Assembly: GCA_016285335.1 (NCBI GenBank)
Contig: JAEEQO010000050.1
Coordinates: forward strand, 1 to 15,581
Reading direction: 5' to 3'
DNA: 15,581 bases
Source of the DNA: Victivallales bacterium
GTDB lineage: Bacteria > Verrucomicrobiota > Lentisphaeria > Victivallales > UBA1829
Below are positions 1-8,596 of the stretch, in pieces. Each line of letters opens with the position of its first letter. Within the stretch, counting starts at the first letter, position 1. The translations under genes and the position numbers were made by a program. The notes beneath the pieces were generated by a model that worked only from the letters and a program-made list of their open reading frames with translations, had not been told where the DNA came from and did not search any database.

Positions 1-179
1 AGGCCGCGGAGCACGCCGTGGCACGACTTGGATTCGTTGTCCTGCACCCAGGTGTTGGTGATCCCGGCGGCCTCGTATGCCGCCTGGTTCCAGGATTCGA
101 AAAAGTAGCCGCGTGCGTCGCCGAAGACTTTCGGCTCGATGATGAGCACGCCGGGGAGAGCGGTTTCGATGATGTTCAT
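1..179 (-). CDS. rfbC: dTDP-4-dehydrorhamnose 3,5-epimerase, N-terminal part (runs off the window)
   Basis: Epimerises dTDP-4-keto-6-deoxy-glucose at C3 and C5, the third step of dTDP-L-rhamnose synthesis in the cytoplasm. Only the first 59 codons are inside the window; the 3' end is cut by the window edge. The visible protein starts [18 protein letters not shown] and has the family pattern [10 protein letters not shown] at about residues 21-30, then QDNESKS and GVLRGL at about 46-60. The last two are the conserved RmlC/RfbC block near the active site. The ATG overlaps the rfbA stop by 4 bases (ATGA), so translation is probably coupled; no strong Shine-Dalgarno sequence lies in front of it. 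It is third in the order rfbB-rfbA-rfbC. rfbD, if present, would lie beyond the window. Confidence 0.93.
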   Translation of the reverse strand, partial: MNIIETALPGVLIIEPKVFGDARGYFFESWNQAAYEAAGITNTWVQDNESKSCHGVLRG

Positions 180-1042
180 TCTTCAATCAGCCTCAGCAGA
201 TATTGTCCGTATTCGGTTTTAAGCATGTCTTTCACGCTTTCGCGGATGTCGTCCTTGCTCATCCAGCCGTTTTCGTATGCGATCTCCTGCAAACAGGCGA
301 TCTGAAGTCCCTGCCGCGTTTCGACCGTGCGGATGAAATTCGCGGCGTCCAGCATGCTGTCGTGCGTGCCGGTGTCCAGCCAGGCGTAGCCGCGCTTGAA
401 CACTTCCACGTGGAGCTGGCCGCGCCGCAGGTATTCGTTGTTCACGGCGGTGATCTCAAGCTCGCCGCGTGCGGACGGCTTGATGTTTTTCGCGATGTTG
501 ACGACGTCGTTGTCGTAGAAATACAGCCCCGTGACGGCGTAGTTGGATTTCGGCTTTTTCGGCTTCTCCTCGATGGAGATCGCATTGCCCTCGGAATCGA
601 ATTCGACCACGCCGAAGCGTTCCGGGTCGCACACGTGGTAGCCGAACACGGTCGCGCCGATCTCGCGGTCAGCTGCGGTCCGAAGAAGTTTGCTCAGCTT
701 GGCGCCGTAGAAGATGTTGTCGCCGAGCACGAGCGCCACGCGGTCGGATCCGATGAACTCCTCGCCGATCAGGAACGCCTGCGCGAGCCCCTCGGGTTTC
801 GGCTGGACGGCATAGCTGAAGTTCACGCCGAAGCGGGAACCGTCACCAAGCAGACGTTTGAAGCTGGGCTGGTCTTCCGGCGTGGTGATGATCAGAATGT
901 CGCGGATGCCCGCCAGCATGAGCGTGCTGATCGGGTAATAGACCATCGGTTTGTCGTATACGCCGAGGAGCTGTTTCGAGACCCCGAGGGTGATCGGGTG
1001 AAGACGCGTTCCCGCGCCGCCTGCCAGTACGATGCCTTTCAT
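176..1042 (-). CDS. rfbA: glucose-1-phosphate thymidylyltransferase
   Basis: Makes dTDP-glucose from dTTP and glucose-1-phosphate, the first step of dTDP-rhamnose synthesis. The product is 288 aa, a normal length for RmlA. It begins [18 protein letters not shown], the nucleotide-binding loop G-G-x-G-T-R-L. Further on are LGDNIFYG (about 107-113, with a metal-binding Asp), a GVVEFD segment, the sugar-binding [20 protein letters not shown] and GELEITAVN, and a [10 protein letters not shown] block, all typical of the family. An in-frame upstream extension to 1129 is possible, but the conserved start and an AGGAG site 7 bases before the ATG fix it at 1042. It begins 2 bases after the rfbB stop and overlaps rfbC by 4 bases, so the three form one operon. 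Confidence 0.97.
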   Translation of the reverse strand: MKGIVLAGGAGTRLHPITLGVSKQLLGVYDKPMVYYPISTLMLAGIRDILIITTPEDQPSFKRLLGDGSRFGVNFSYAVQPKPEGLAQAFLIGEEFIGSDRVALVLGDNIFYGAKLSKLLRTAADREIGATVFGYHVCDPERFGVVEFDSEGNAISIEEKPKKPKSNYAVTGLYFYDNDVVNIAKNIKPSARGELEITAVNNEYLRRGQLHVEVFKRGYAWLDTGTHDSMLDAANFIRTVETRQGLQIACLQEIAYENGWMSKDDIRESVKDMLKTEYGQYLLRLIEE

Positions 1043-1044
1043 GT

Positions 1045-2109
1045 TCAATCTCCTGTTCCGAGGCGTTCCATTTTGTACGAGCCGCTGAGCACATGCGCGC
1101 ACCAGTCGTCCTTGTGTTCGAGGTACCACAGCACCGTCTTGCGGATGCCGGATTCGAACGTCTCCTGCGGCTTCCAGCCCAGTTCTCGCGCGATCTTCGA
1201 CGGGTCGATGGCGTAGCGCAGATCGTGTCCCGGACGGTCCTTCACGTGGACGATCTGTTCCGCGTAGGATTTACCGTCGGTGCGCGGCCTGAGCTCGTCA
1301 AGCAGCGCGCAGATCGTCTTCACGACCTCAATGTTCTTCTTCTCGTTGTGCCCGCCGATGTTATACGTTTCGCCGGGAACGCCCTGCGTCGCGACCAGAT
1401 ACAGCGCTCTTGCATGGTCCTCGACGTACAGCCAGTCGCGGATCTGCAACCCTTCGCCGTAAACCGGCAGCTCCTTGCCGTCCAGCGCGTGCAGGATGAC
1501 CAGCGGGATGAGCTTCTCCGGGAAGTGATATGGTCCGTAGTTGTTCGAGCAGTTCGTGACGACCGTCGGCAGTCCGAACGTGCGTTTCCAGGCGCGGACC
1601 AGATGGTCGCTCGACGCCTTGCTGGCGCTGTACGGCGAACTCGGCGCGTACGGAGTGGTCTCCCGGAAGAAGTCCTCCGGGCCGTTCAGGTCGCCGTAGA
1701 CTTCGTCGGTGGAAATATGATGGAACTTGAACTTGGCTTTTTCGGCGTCGTCCAGTCCGTGATAGTATTTCCGCGCCGCTTCCAGCAGGGTGTACGTGCC
1801 CACGATGTTCGTCCGGATGAACTCGCCGGGGCCGTCGATCGAGCGGTCCACATGGCTTTCCGCGGCGAGGTGCATCACATGCGTCGGCTTGAACTCGGCA
1901 AACACGCGGTCCAGTTCGTTCCGGTCGCAGATGTCGACCTTCTCGAACTTGAACCGGTCGGACTTCGCGACAGGAGCCAGGTTTTCGAGGTTGCCGGCAT
2001 ACGTGAGCTTGTCGACCACGCACACGGAATCCGGCGTGTCGTTGATGATGTGCCGGGCCACTGCAGACCCGATGAATCCGGCTCCGCCGGTCACGATGAT
2101 GCGGTTCAT
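1045..2109 (-). CDS. rfbB: dTDP-glucose 4,6-dehydratase
   Basis: NAD-dependent SDR enzyme that converts dTDP-glucose to dTDP-4-keto-6-deoxyglucose. It has 354 aa, usual for RmlB. The Rossmann motif TGGAGFIG is at residues 7-14. The active-site triplet T134-D135-E136 lies in STDEVYGD, and the YxxxK pair is Y160/K164 in [19 protein letters not shown] and [13 protein letters not shown] further support the assignment. The start at 2109 is chosen because the protein then opens directly with the Rossmann strand (MNRIIVTGG) and AGGA lies 7 bases upstream; the frame stays open to 2157 but those 16 codons have no family match. It is the first gene of the rfb operon, facing galU across a 201-bp divergent region. 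Confidence 0.97.
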   Translation of the reverse strand: MNRIIVTGGAGFIGSAVARHIINDTPDSVCVVDKLTYAGNLENLAPVAKSDRFKFEKVDICDRNELDRVFAEFKPTHVMHLAAESHVDRSIDGPGEFIRTNIVGTYTLLEAARKYYHGLDDAEKAKFKFHHISTDEVYGDLNGPEDFFRETTPYAPSSPYSASKASSDHLVRAWKRTFGLPTVVTNCSNNYGPYHFPEKLIPLVILHALDGKELPVYGEGLQIRDWLYVEDHARALYLVATQGVPGETYNIGGHNEKKNIEVVKTICALLDELRPRTDGKSYAEQIVHVKDRPGHDLRYAIDPSKIARELGWKPQETFESGIRKTVLWYLEHKDDWCAHVLSGSYKMERLGTGD

Positions 2110-2141
2110 GATTGTCCTGAAATGCTCCTGTCGGGGAAAGC

Positions 2142-2155
2142 GATCCGTCCGGATC
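2142..2155 (-). other. small hairpin in the rfbB leader
   Basis: GATCC and GGATC flank a 4-base loop (GTCC). It lies between the predicted rfbB promoter and the rfbB ribosome site, about 33 bases before the start codon. There is no U tract, so it is not a convincing terminator; a role in leader stability is only a guess. Confidence 0.25.
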
Positions 2156-2185
2156 ACGGGAAAAAACGCAAAAATAGCATGGAAG

Positions 2186-2215
2186 ATAATATATTCTATT
2201 TTATGGGAAAATCAA
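2186..2215 (-). promoter_or_regulatory. candidate sigma-70 promoter for rfbBAC
   Basis: Read on the minus strand: TTGATT (2215-2210), then either TATATT after 16 bases (2193-2188) or TATTAT after 18 bases (2191-2186). It sits in the AT-rich block between rfbB and galU and would start RNA near 2180, giving a leader of about 70 nt. This is a pattern match only. Confidence 0.5.
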
Positions 2216-2224
2216 GCTCGCGGG

Positions 2225-2253
2225 TTGCATTTCGGCTTATTCCAGTGTATATT
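2225..2253 (+). promoter_or_regulatory. candidate sigma-70 promoter for galU
   Basis: TTGCAT (2225-2230), a 17-base spacer and TATATT (2248-2253), predicting a start near 2260 and a leader of about 50 nt before the galU ATG. It is back to back with the rfbB promoter candidate. A similar GGTTGCATTT box lies before the secreted-paralogue operon at 11110. Confidence 0.5.
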
Positions 2254-2310
2254 TTTTTATGTTGCCGCTTCCCCGTGGCACGATTCCATTCGACAATCAG
2301 GAGACATGAC

Positions 2311-3183
2311 ATGAACCCCATCCGCAAGGCGGTCATCCCCGCGGCCGGTTTCGGCACCCGCTTCCTGCCGTTCACCAAGGCTGTCCCGAAAGAGCTTGTA
2401 CCCGTGGTCGACAAGCCCGTCATCCAATACGTGCTGGAGGAAGCGGCGGCGTCCGGCATCACCGAGGCTGCCGTGATCGTGAGCGACGGCAAGGAAGCGA
2501 TCCGGCATCATTTCGCCCCGGTCCCCGCGCTTTACGACCGTCTGCGGCACGACGGCAAGACCGCTTTTCTGGAATCGCTCGAAGCTATCGACGGTCTGAT
2601 GCGCCTCACATACATCACCCAGACCGAGCTCAAAGGGCTCGGCGATGCCGTCCTCCGCGCGGAGGAATTCATCGGCGGCGAACCGTTTGCCATCCTGCTC
2701 GGCGACACCGTGACGACGTCGTCCTGCGGCGTTCCGGTCACGCGCCAGCTGATTGACGCCGCGATGCGGGCGGGCGGTTCCGTGACCGCGCTGGAACGCG
2801 TCCCGAGGGAGCTCACGAACCGCTACGGCGTGATCGACGGCACGGACGAAGGGGACGGCCTGTACCGTGTGAAGACGTTCGTGGAGAAGCCCGCGCCCGA
2901 GGAGGCGCCGTCCAACCTCGCCATTGCCAGCCGCTACGTGATGACGCCGGAGATCTTCGGGTTCCTGCGGAACGGCAAACCCGGCAAGGGCGGCGAGATC
3001 CAGCTCACGGACGCCATGCGGGCGCTGTGCGAAATCCAGCCGATGTTCGGCCTGGAGTTCCGCGGCCGCCGACATGACATCGGCAGCAAGCTCGATTTCG
3101 TGAAGGCTACGCTCGAGTTCGCGCTTGCGCGCCCCGAATTTCACGACGCGCTTGCCGACTGGCTCAAGGACCTGAAAGTATGA
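2311..3183 (+). CDS. galU: UTP-glucose-1-phosphate uridylyltransferase
   Basis: Forms UDP-glucose from UTP and glucose-1-phosphate, a precursor for surface polysaccharide. The product is 290 aa, close to other bacterial GalU proteins. Visible motifs are the nucleotide loop PAAGFGTRFLP (10-20), KAVPKELVPVVDKPVIQY (23-40), TYITQTELKGLGDAV, ILLGDTV with a metal-binding Asp near 132, FVEKPAPEEAPSNLAIASRY, and GKGGEIQLTDAM. GGAG lies 7 bases before the ATG; an out-of-frame ATG at 2306 can be ignored. The last base before its stop and the stop itself form ATGA with the next gene, so the two are translationally coupled. It diverges from the rfb operon, which fits a sugar-nucleotide locus. Confidence 0.96.
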   Translation: MNPIRKAVIPAAGFGTRFLPFTKAVPKELVPVVDKPVIQYVLEEAAASGITEAAVIVSDGKEAIRHHFAPVPALYDRLRHDGKTAFLESLEAIDGLMRLTYITQTELKGLGDAVLRAEEFIGGEPFAILLGDTVTTSSCGVPVTRQLIDAAMRAGGSVTALERVPRELTNRYGVIDGTDEGDGLYRVKTFVEKPAPEEAPSNLAIASRYVMTPEIFGFLRNGKPGKGGEIQLTDAMRALCEIQPMFGLEFRGRRHDIGSKLDFVKATLEFALARPEFHDALADWLKDLKV

Positions 3184-4826
3184 CGTCCCCGGCGGGAGGT
3201 TTCCTGACAAAAACACGGCGGCTGGCGGGACGGCTCAACCCGTTCCCGGATTCCGCTCGCCCGCTTTTCCGTCCGGCTCCCGCCGAACTTGCGCTGTGGC
3301 TTCTGTTCGTCTCCGTCACGCTCCTGATGGTCCTGTGCCACGAACCGTGGCGAGACGAAGCGCAGGGGTATGTGCTGGTCCGCGACACCACGCTGGCCGA
3401 ACTCATCCTGCACATGAAGTTCGAAAGCCAGTTTCTGCTGTGGTATCTGCTGACCTGGGTGCTCGTCCGCCTGTTCGGCGTCACGATCTTCGGCCTGAAC
3501 CTGCTGCACTGGGCGATCTCCTGCTGCACGGCATTCCTGGTCCTGCGGCGGGCGCCGTTCCGTCTGCTCACGCGAGCCGCCATGATCTTCGCCGTGATGT
3601 TCGCGTTCGAGTTCACGGTGGTCACGCGGCATTATGCGGTCGGCATCTTCCTGCTCGCGGCCCTGATGGTGAACTGGCGTAGCCGGTTCCGGCATCCCGT
3701 CCTGTACGCGTGCGGGATCGCGGTCTGCGCCTCGTCCAATCTTCCGGAATGGGCCTGTCTGGGCGGGCTCTGCACCGCGATTGGCTATGAGGTGATCGCG
3801 CGCAAGCTCTGGACGCGCCCCGTGATCGCGGCCATGCTGGTCGCGCTTTTCGGGTTCGTCCTGGCGCTTGCCGAGATCTTCAACGGGCACGGGTTCGGGT
3901 CGCCCTATGTGAGCTACCGCGGAAACCAGGTGGCGGGATTCGAGCTCGCGAAACGGTTCGGGGATGCGTTCAAAGCGATTTCCAATCTGGTGTATCTTCC
4001 GGCATGGGCGTGCCTCGTCTGCTTCCTGCTCGGCATTCTGTTTTTTGCCCGGAGATCCGTCTCCGCGCTCGTCTGTTTCCTGACCAACGCTCTCCTGATG
4101 TTCTCGCTTCAGTTCGTCGGGGGGTTCCATTCCATGCGGCATGTCGGATTCCTGCTCATCGGGACGGTCGTTTCCTGCTGGATCGCGGCACAGGACGAGG
4201 AAGTTCCGGGCGGGTTTGCGTTCCTCTCGCGGCTTCCGCGGCGGGCGACGGCCGTTCTTTGCGCCGTTTCGGGCTGTGCTGCCGCGCTGCTGCTGTTCCT
4301 GCAGGCTGTCCTGACCCCGTTCTTCGTCTGGATGGAGGTGAAGTATCCGTTCTCGCACGGACGCGCCGCGTCGTACTTCATCCGGGACAACATTTCGAAA
4401 GAGGTCCCGATGTACTGTTTCTCGGCGCGGTCGAACGTGTCGGTCCTGCCGTGGCTGCCGGGCCGCAGCTACTTCATTTTCGACCGCATGGAGCAGGGCA
4501 CGTATTCCAAATGGGGGCGGTCGCACGGGCTTTCCATGAAGGGCATGGCGGAAGAGATCGCGGACCGCCTCGAACCCGGCCAGAGGTATGCCGTTTTCGT
4601 CGTTGCGATGAACGAGGACCCGAACATCTTCCCGCCGAACATGGTCCTGCTGTACGACTCCCGCCAGAACGAAGAGCCTGTGTGGGGGCCGTACGTCGAG
4701 GAATTTCTGGTCTTCGCGGTGGTCCGGCAGGAAGATGTCGACCTGTACCGGCCGAGAGTGCCGCGGATCCCGTCGAAGTTCATCCCGCAGGGAGTGAAGA
4801 TCAAGGAAGCCCCCGCGGGAATCTGA
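3180..4826 (+). CDS. multi-pass membrane protein, probable GT-C-fold glycosyltransferase
   Basis: 548 aa with roughly 9-11 hydrophobic segments, starting with one at about residues 36-54 (ALWLLFVSVTLLMVL) and ending near residue 400. A soluble tail of about 150 aa follows. Just after the first membrane helix is EPWRDEAQGYVLVRD. An acidic DE pair in the first periplasmic loop is the hallmark of GT-C enzymes (PMT, ArnT and related), which transfer sugars from lipid-phosphate donors on the periplasmic side. VTRHYAVGIFLL would be a later helix of that fold. Overall similarity to a named family is not clear by eye, so the class is inferred from topology and the DE loop. Its ATG overlaps the galU stop (ATGA), with AAGGA 9 bases upstream, which supports a role in glycan assembly. 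Donor and acceptor are unknown. Confidence 0.72.
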   Translation: MTSPAGGFLTKTRRLAGRLNPFPDSARPLFRPAPAELALWLLFVSVTLLMVLCHEPWRDEAQGYVLVRDTTLAELILHMKFESQFLLWYLLTWVLVRLFGVTIFGLNLLHWAISCCTAFLVLRRAPFRLLTRAAMIFAVMFAFEFTVVTRHYAVGIFLLAALMVNWRSRFRHPVLYACGIAVCASSNLPEWACLGGLCTAIGYEVIARKLWTRPVIAAMLVALFGFVLALAEIFNGHGFGSPYVSYRGNQVAGFELAKRFGDAFKAISNLVYLPAWACLVCFLLGILFFARRSVSALVCFLTNALLMFSLQFVGGFHSMRHVGFLLIGTVVSCWIAAQDEEVPGGFAFLSRLPRRATAVLCAVSGCAAALLLFLQAVLTPFFVWMEVKYPFSHGRAASYFIRDNISKEVPMYCFSARSNVSVLPWLPGRSYFIFDRMEQGTYSKWGRSHGLSMKGMAEEIADRLEPGQRYAVFVVAMNEDPNIFPPNMVLLYDSRQNEEPVWGPYVEEFLVFAVVRQEDVDLYRPRVPRIPSKFIPQGVKIKEAPAGI

Positions 4827-4829
4827 TCG

Positions 4830-4847
4830 TTTCCGGGGAGACGGAAA
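4830..4847. terminator. weak hairpin between convergent genes
   Basis: TTTCCG and CGGAAA flank a 6-base loop (GGGAGA) in the 45-bp gap between the stops of the GT-C gene and the GH30 gene. The stem could serve both directions, but it is only 6 bp and no clear T run follows on either side. A partial outer pairing TGAT/ATCA is also present. Confidence 0.35.
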
Positions 4848-4871
4848 TCATGGTTGCCGTTTCGGCGTGGT

Positions 4872-6395
4872 TCACTCCTGCACGAACGTGTGCATGGAGC
4901 GGGGCGGCAGGATCACATCCAGACGTTCCCCGCCGAAGTTGACGCTCAGCACGGCTTCCGTCTTCTCGTCGCGGTTCGCCGCCACGACCACGTATTTGCC
5001 TTCGGGCGTGAGGAAGACCGCGGCCGGGACCTGGCCGGTGCGTCCGTTGATCGCGCTCACCAGCTTCGTGCCGGCGGTGACGAAGTGGCTGTAGTGCATG
5101 ACCGCGTAGTATTCGGGCGTGAGCTCGGCAGTCTTTTCCTTCGAGTTCACGCGGATCAGCGCGTTCTGCCGCCAGCCCCACGCGCTCCGGCCGTCGTCGC
5201 ACAGGATCACGTTCCAGAACGTGTATTCCTCGCAGCCGCTGCCGAGGTAGTCGTTGATGATGGAGAACGTGTGAAGCGCGCCGCGCCAGTCGAATCTGCC
5301 GTCGCCGCATTCGCTTTCGGACTGCATGACCTTCAGATGGGGATATTTCTGGCGCACGTCGCGGATGATCTGCGAGCCTTCCCACTGGAATCCGATTCCC
5401 TTGAACAGGTCTTTCCCGATGACGTGCGGGTCGGACAGGATGTTGTCGACCTCGTCGAACCGGTTCGTGTTGATGGTGCCGAGGTAAAGTTCCACGTCCG
5501 GGTGTTTCGCCTTCAGGGCGGGGCCGAGGTATTCGGCGTTGAAGAGCGCGGCGCCCTTCGGCGTCCACGGGCATCCGGGGTACGCCGTGTAGCTGTACGC
5601 CTCGTTCTGGTACATCACGCGTTTGATCGGGATGCCGCTCATGCCGAACGCCTCGATGTAGCGGCAGAAATAGTCCGCGTACGCCTTCAGGTAGCGCGGG
5701 TCCATGATGAAGTAGTCCTGGCTGGCGATGAGGTCCGGGAACCTGCCGGGGCGGGGCTGGATGTCCGGATTCGCGTGCAGCAGGTAGTCGATGCGCGAGT
5801 CCATCTTGTTGAATCGGCTGCTGAGGACAGGGTAGTCCTGGTTGATCTTCATCCAGGCGGGCGGAGACCACGGCGAACACCAGAACCAGAGGCGCGGGTT
5901 GTATTTCTGTGCGGCATGGATGTACGGGATGATCGTGGAGAGGTCGCGGTTCATGTCGAAGTAGCGGAGCTCGAAATCGCCGGGCACCTCGCTGGCGCTG
6001 TACCAGCTTCGGGCGTAGTCGTTGGCTCCGAGCGAGAGGCGTCCGTGCGTGTATTTCAGGTCGCCGTCCGGCGCGAAGATCCGCTTCAGCAGTTCCTCGC
6101 GCTTCTCCTCCGGCAGGACTTGCAGGGCGTCCCAGCCGAGCTCGTTGAAGCACGTGCCCCAGCCCTTGAACGTCACGATGGCATTGTTCCCGTCGCCAGC
6201 GTCCATTTTGAAGAAGGGACGCACGGAGGAGGTTTCCTCCGTCGGCGTTTCGGCGGCGACGGTCTTCACTTCGCTCTTTACCCAGAACCCGTCCTTTTCG
6301 CTGCTGGAATACCGGGTGAACGAACGTGCGGACGCCGTCGCGGCGGCCAGGATTAGGATGGCGGTGATGCCGAGGAGTTTTGCTGTGTGTTTCAT
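4872..6395 (-). CDS. secreted GH30-family glycoside hydrolase
   Basis: A 507-aa glycosidase of the glucosylceramidase-like GH30 family, retaining mechanism. The N-terminus is a Sec signal peptide (MKHTAKLLG followed by a hydrophobic core, cleavage near ASA-R at about 23). The catalytic barrel follows: GWGTCFNELGWDAL (79-92), HGRLSLGANDYARSWYS, FWCSPWSPPAWMK (171-183), then YQNEAY with acid/base E265. The MQSESECGDG block (357-366) carries the nucleophile, most likely E360. TFWNVILCDDGRSAWGWRQN and PEYYAVMHYSHFV mark the barrel end, and a beta-sandwich tail follows to 507. Substrate specificity (beta-glucoside, beta-xyloside, beta-fucoside or other) cannot be read. Its ATG overlaps the stop of the transglutaminase gene (ATGA), an uncommon partner; AAGGAA is 11 bases upstream. 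Confidence 0.9.
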   Translation of the reverse strand: MKHTAKLLGITAILILAAATASARSFTRYSSSEKDGFWVKSEVKTVAAETPTEETSSVRPFFKMDAGDGNNAIVTFKGWGTCFNELGWDALQVLPEEKREELLKRIFAPDGDLKYTHGRLSLGANDYARSWYSASEVPGDFELRYFDMNRDLSTIIPYIHAAQKYNPRLWFWCSPWSPPAWMKINQDYPVLSSRFNKMDSRIDYLLHANPDIQPRPGRFPDLIASQDYFIMDPRYLKAYADYFCRYIEAFGMSGIPIKRVMYQNEAYSYTAYPGCPWTPKGAALFNAEYLGPALKAKHPDVELYLGTINTNRFDEVDNILSDPHVIGKDLFKGIGFQWEGSQIIRDVRQKYPHLKVMQSESECGDGRFDWRGALHTFSIINDYLGSGCEEYTFWNVILCDDGRSAWGWRQNALIRVNSKEKTAELTPEYYAVMHYSHFVTAGTKLVSAINGRTGQVPAAVFLTPEGKYVVVAANRDEKTEAVLSVNFGGERLDVILPPRSMHTFVQE

Positions 6396-8596
6396 GGCTG
6401 GTGATTTCCTTTCGGTGGAAGATGTTTTCTGAGGGTACGGACGGCATGTTCGAACGCGGCGACGTCTTCGGGGCGGGGCGGGCGTCCGGCATAGCGGATG
6501 CGTTCATACATTGCGGTACATTCGAGCAGGGCCGGGGCGCCGACTTCCTTCGCCCAGGCGCCGTAGGTCTGCCACGGTTTCCGCTGGATCCCGGTCTTGC
6601 GCCAGACTGCCAGCTGAAGCGAACGCATCATGGCGGCCAGGCGGCGCATCTGCCGGGTCAGCGCATAACGTCCGCGGCGCCGGTTCCGCAGGTACAGGAC
6701 CAGCGAAGCGACGAGAGCCAGCGGCGCAAGAAGCTCGAAAACGGACTGGACGGGGTGTGTCCTGACGTGGTCGAGCGTCCACGCGTACGCCGTGTCCCAG
6801 GCCAGGATGATCGCCTGCGCCAGGTGTCCGCGGCGGAACCAGTATGCCATGTTGTCGAACTGAAACGCGATGCGGTCGCGCAGCCGGCTGAACCAGGAAT
6901 CGTCCAGGGCCAGCATTTCTTCGATCTCCTCGCCGGGCGGCGTCGCCTCCACGAGAATCCATTTCTGCTCGTCGTCGAGCCAGGCTTCGGTCCAGGCATG
7001 CAGGTCGAAGTTCGTGGCGTAGTAGTACCCCGCTGGATTGTAGCGGCTGCACACGATCCCCGCCACGTAGCGGGTCGGGATCCCGTACAGGCGCAGGAGC
7101 AGCGCCGCCGAAGTCGCGAAGAGCTCGCAGTGTCCCGTCCTGCGGTGGAACAGGAACCGCATCAGCGGGCTGTAGTATTCGCCGCGCGAGGGGATGTAGT
7201 CGTCGCGCCGCAGGGAATATGTGAAGTTGTCCGAGAAGAATCGGACCACGGCGGCGATCCGTTTCCGGGGCGGCAGACTCGCCGGCTCCACGCCGTCGAA
7301 GATCTCGTCCGTCAGGACGGCGAGCTGTTCCGAGAGCAGGGGCGGCAGTGCCAGGTATTCCTGCCTCGCATCGCCGTCCGGCGACATGTCCGCCTCAAGC
7401 GGTTCCTGGCTGGCGGCCGCGGGGTCCGGCCGGTTGACCGTTGCGATGACGCCGGTGGACGGGACCCAGTTTTCGGCGATGAGCGCGCCGTCGCGCGTAA
7501 CGGCGGCGGATTTGGCGTCCAGCGTGACCGAGGTGGCGTTTGCGGGGAGCGGCGTCACGACGCTCCTGAAATCGGCCTCGAAACGGAATTCGATGCGTTC
7601 GGTATCTGTGTCGCCGGTCTCCTGGAGCAGGAACGTCAGCACCGTCAGGTTGCGGTCCTCTTCGCGCGTGATTTCCACGATGTCCGTGGTGTTTTTCTCG
7701 TCCGCGACCCACACGCCGCCGTAATTGCCCGTGAACCTCCGGTAGGCGTTCCCGCGCAGATAGCCCGGCACGGACGACGCGATCGCCTGCACCACCACCC
7801 GGACCGGGGTGTCGGCTCCGAACTGCGGCTCACGGATCGCAGTCTCGGTCGGGAATGCGGTGCCGCGTCCCTGGGGCGGGTTCTGGAAATACTGCTGAAG
7901 GTGCGACCGCCATTCGCTGAACGTGTTCATCTTCGACCGGAAATACTCCTCCGCGCCCCAGAGCGCCGGAAACAGCAGCAGCACCGCCAGAATGTGGGCG
8001 GCGAGCACGGATTTCGGACGGTCCACGGAATCGTACCGGACGTCCGCGGTCAGGAGCAGCAGCGTGCCGACGCATTGCAGGGCCGTGCACGCCAGGTAGG
8101 TCTCGCGGTAATGGCGCAGGAGCTGCGTTGTCCCGGCGAACGAGGTGTTCACGAGCTTGGCGGTGTTGTATACGTCGCCGCACGCCAGGCACGACAGCAG
8201 GACGATCAGCAGGCACAGCGCCGAGATCTCCCGCGTCCGCATGAACCAGCAGGAGATCGCCGAGGCGTACAGCAGGAACGGCAGGAACTGGTGCGACCGC
8301 ATCAGGTAGTCGGAGAAGGTGAGGCGTTCGTCCGGTATTTTCACGAAGAGCCCGGGCACGACCGCCAGGATGCCCGCCGCGAGCAGGGAGTAGATGATCG
8401 GGCGGTCCCGCAGGCGGAAACTGCGGTCCTGGAAGATCGGGAAGACGACCATGAGCGCGGTCAGGATCAGGATGTGCGGCAGGTCGTATTTCAGCGACAG
8501 CAGAAAGGCGGGCGGCAGAATCAGCAGGGCGCGCGTGAGAATGCCGAACTGGCGGCGCACCGGCGGGTCGTATTCGAAGAAGGATTTCGTCTTCAT
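6392..8596 (-). CDS. TgpA-like membrane transglutaminase-core protein
   Basis: 734 aa. Hydrophobic segments at about 18-53, 66-84, 104-119, 123-139, 167-183 and 197-213 give an N-terminal membrane domain. A large periplasmic region follows, then one more helix at 619-637 and a cytoplasmic tail resembling DUF4129. The papain-like transglutaminase core is clear: TGHCELFATSAALLLRLYG with Cys490, then DLHAWTEAW with His533, and WILVEATPP with an acidic residue at 550. That third position is Glu instead of the usual Asp. Such proteins are the standard third partner of MoxR-DUF58 operons; their substrate is generally unknown. The start at 8596 overlaps the DUF58 stop (ATGA) with GGGAGGAG upstream, and the gene ends overlapping the GH30 start. 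The same frame is open far upstream, but that part is a shadow of the DUF58 gene. Confidence 0.9.
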   Translation of the reverse strand: MKTKSFFEYDPPVRRQFGILTRALLILPPAFLLSLKYDLPHILILTALMVVFPIFQDRSFRLRDRPIIYSLLAAGILAVVPGLFVKIPDERLTFSDYLMRSHQFLPFLLYASAISCWFMRTREISALCLLIVLLSCLACGDVYNTAKLVNTSFAGTTQLLRHYRETYLACTALQCVGTLLLLTADVRYDSVDRPKSVLAAHILAVLLLFPALWGAEEYFRSKMNTFSEWRSHLQQYFQNPPQGRGTAFPTETAIREPQFGADTPVRVVVQAIASSVPGYLRGNAYRRFTGNYGGVWVADEKNTTDIVEITREEDRNLTVLTFLLQETGDTDTERIEFRFEADFRSVVTPLPANATSVTLDAKSAAVTRDGALIAENWVPSTGVIATVNRPDPAAASQEPLEADMSPDGDARQEYLALPPLLSEQLAVLTDEIFDGVEPASLPPRKRIAAVVRFFSDNFTYSLRRDDYIPSRGEYYSPLMRFLFHRRTGHCELFATSAALLLRLYGIPTRYVAGIVCSRYNPAGYYYATNFDLHAWTEAWLDDEQKWILVEATPPGEEIEEMLALDDSWFSRLRDRIAFQFDNMAYWFRRGHLAQAIILAWDTAYAWTLDHVRTHPVQSVFELLAPLALVASLVLYLRNRRRGRYALTRQMRRLAAMMRSLQLAVWRKTGIQRKPWQTYGAWAKEVGAPALLECTAMYERIRYAGRPPRPEDVAAFEHAVRTLRKHLPPKGNHQP

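Noticed and set aside
1093..2310. Long N-terminal extension of galU
   Set aside because: It is antisense to rfbB; the family N-terminus, a good ribosome site and a promoter candidate all place the start at 2311.
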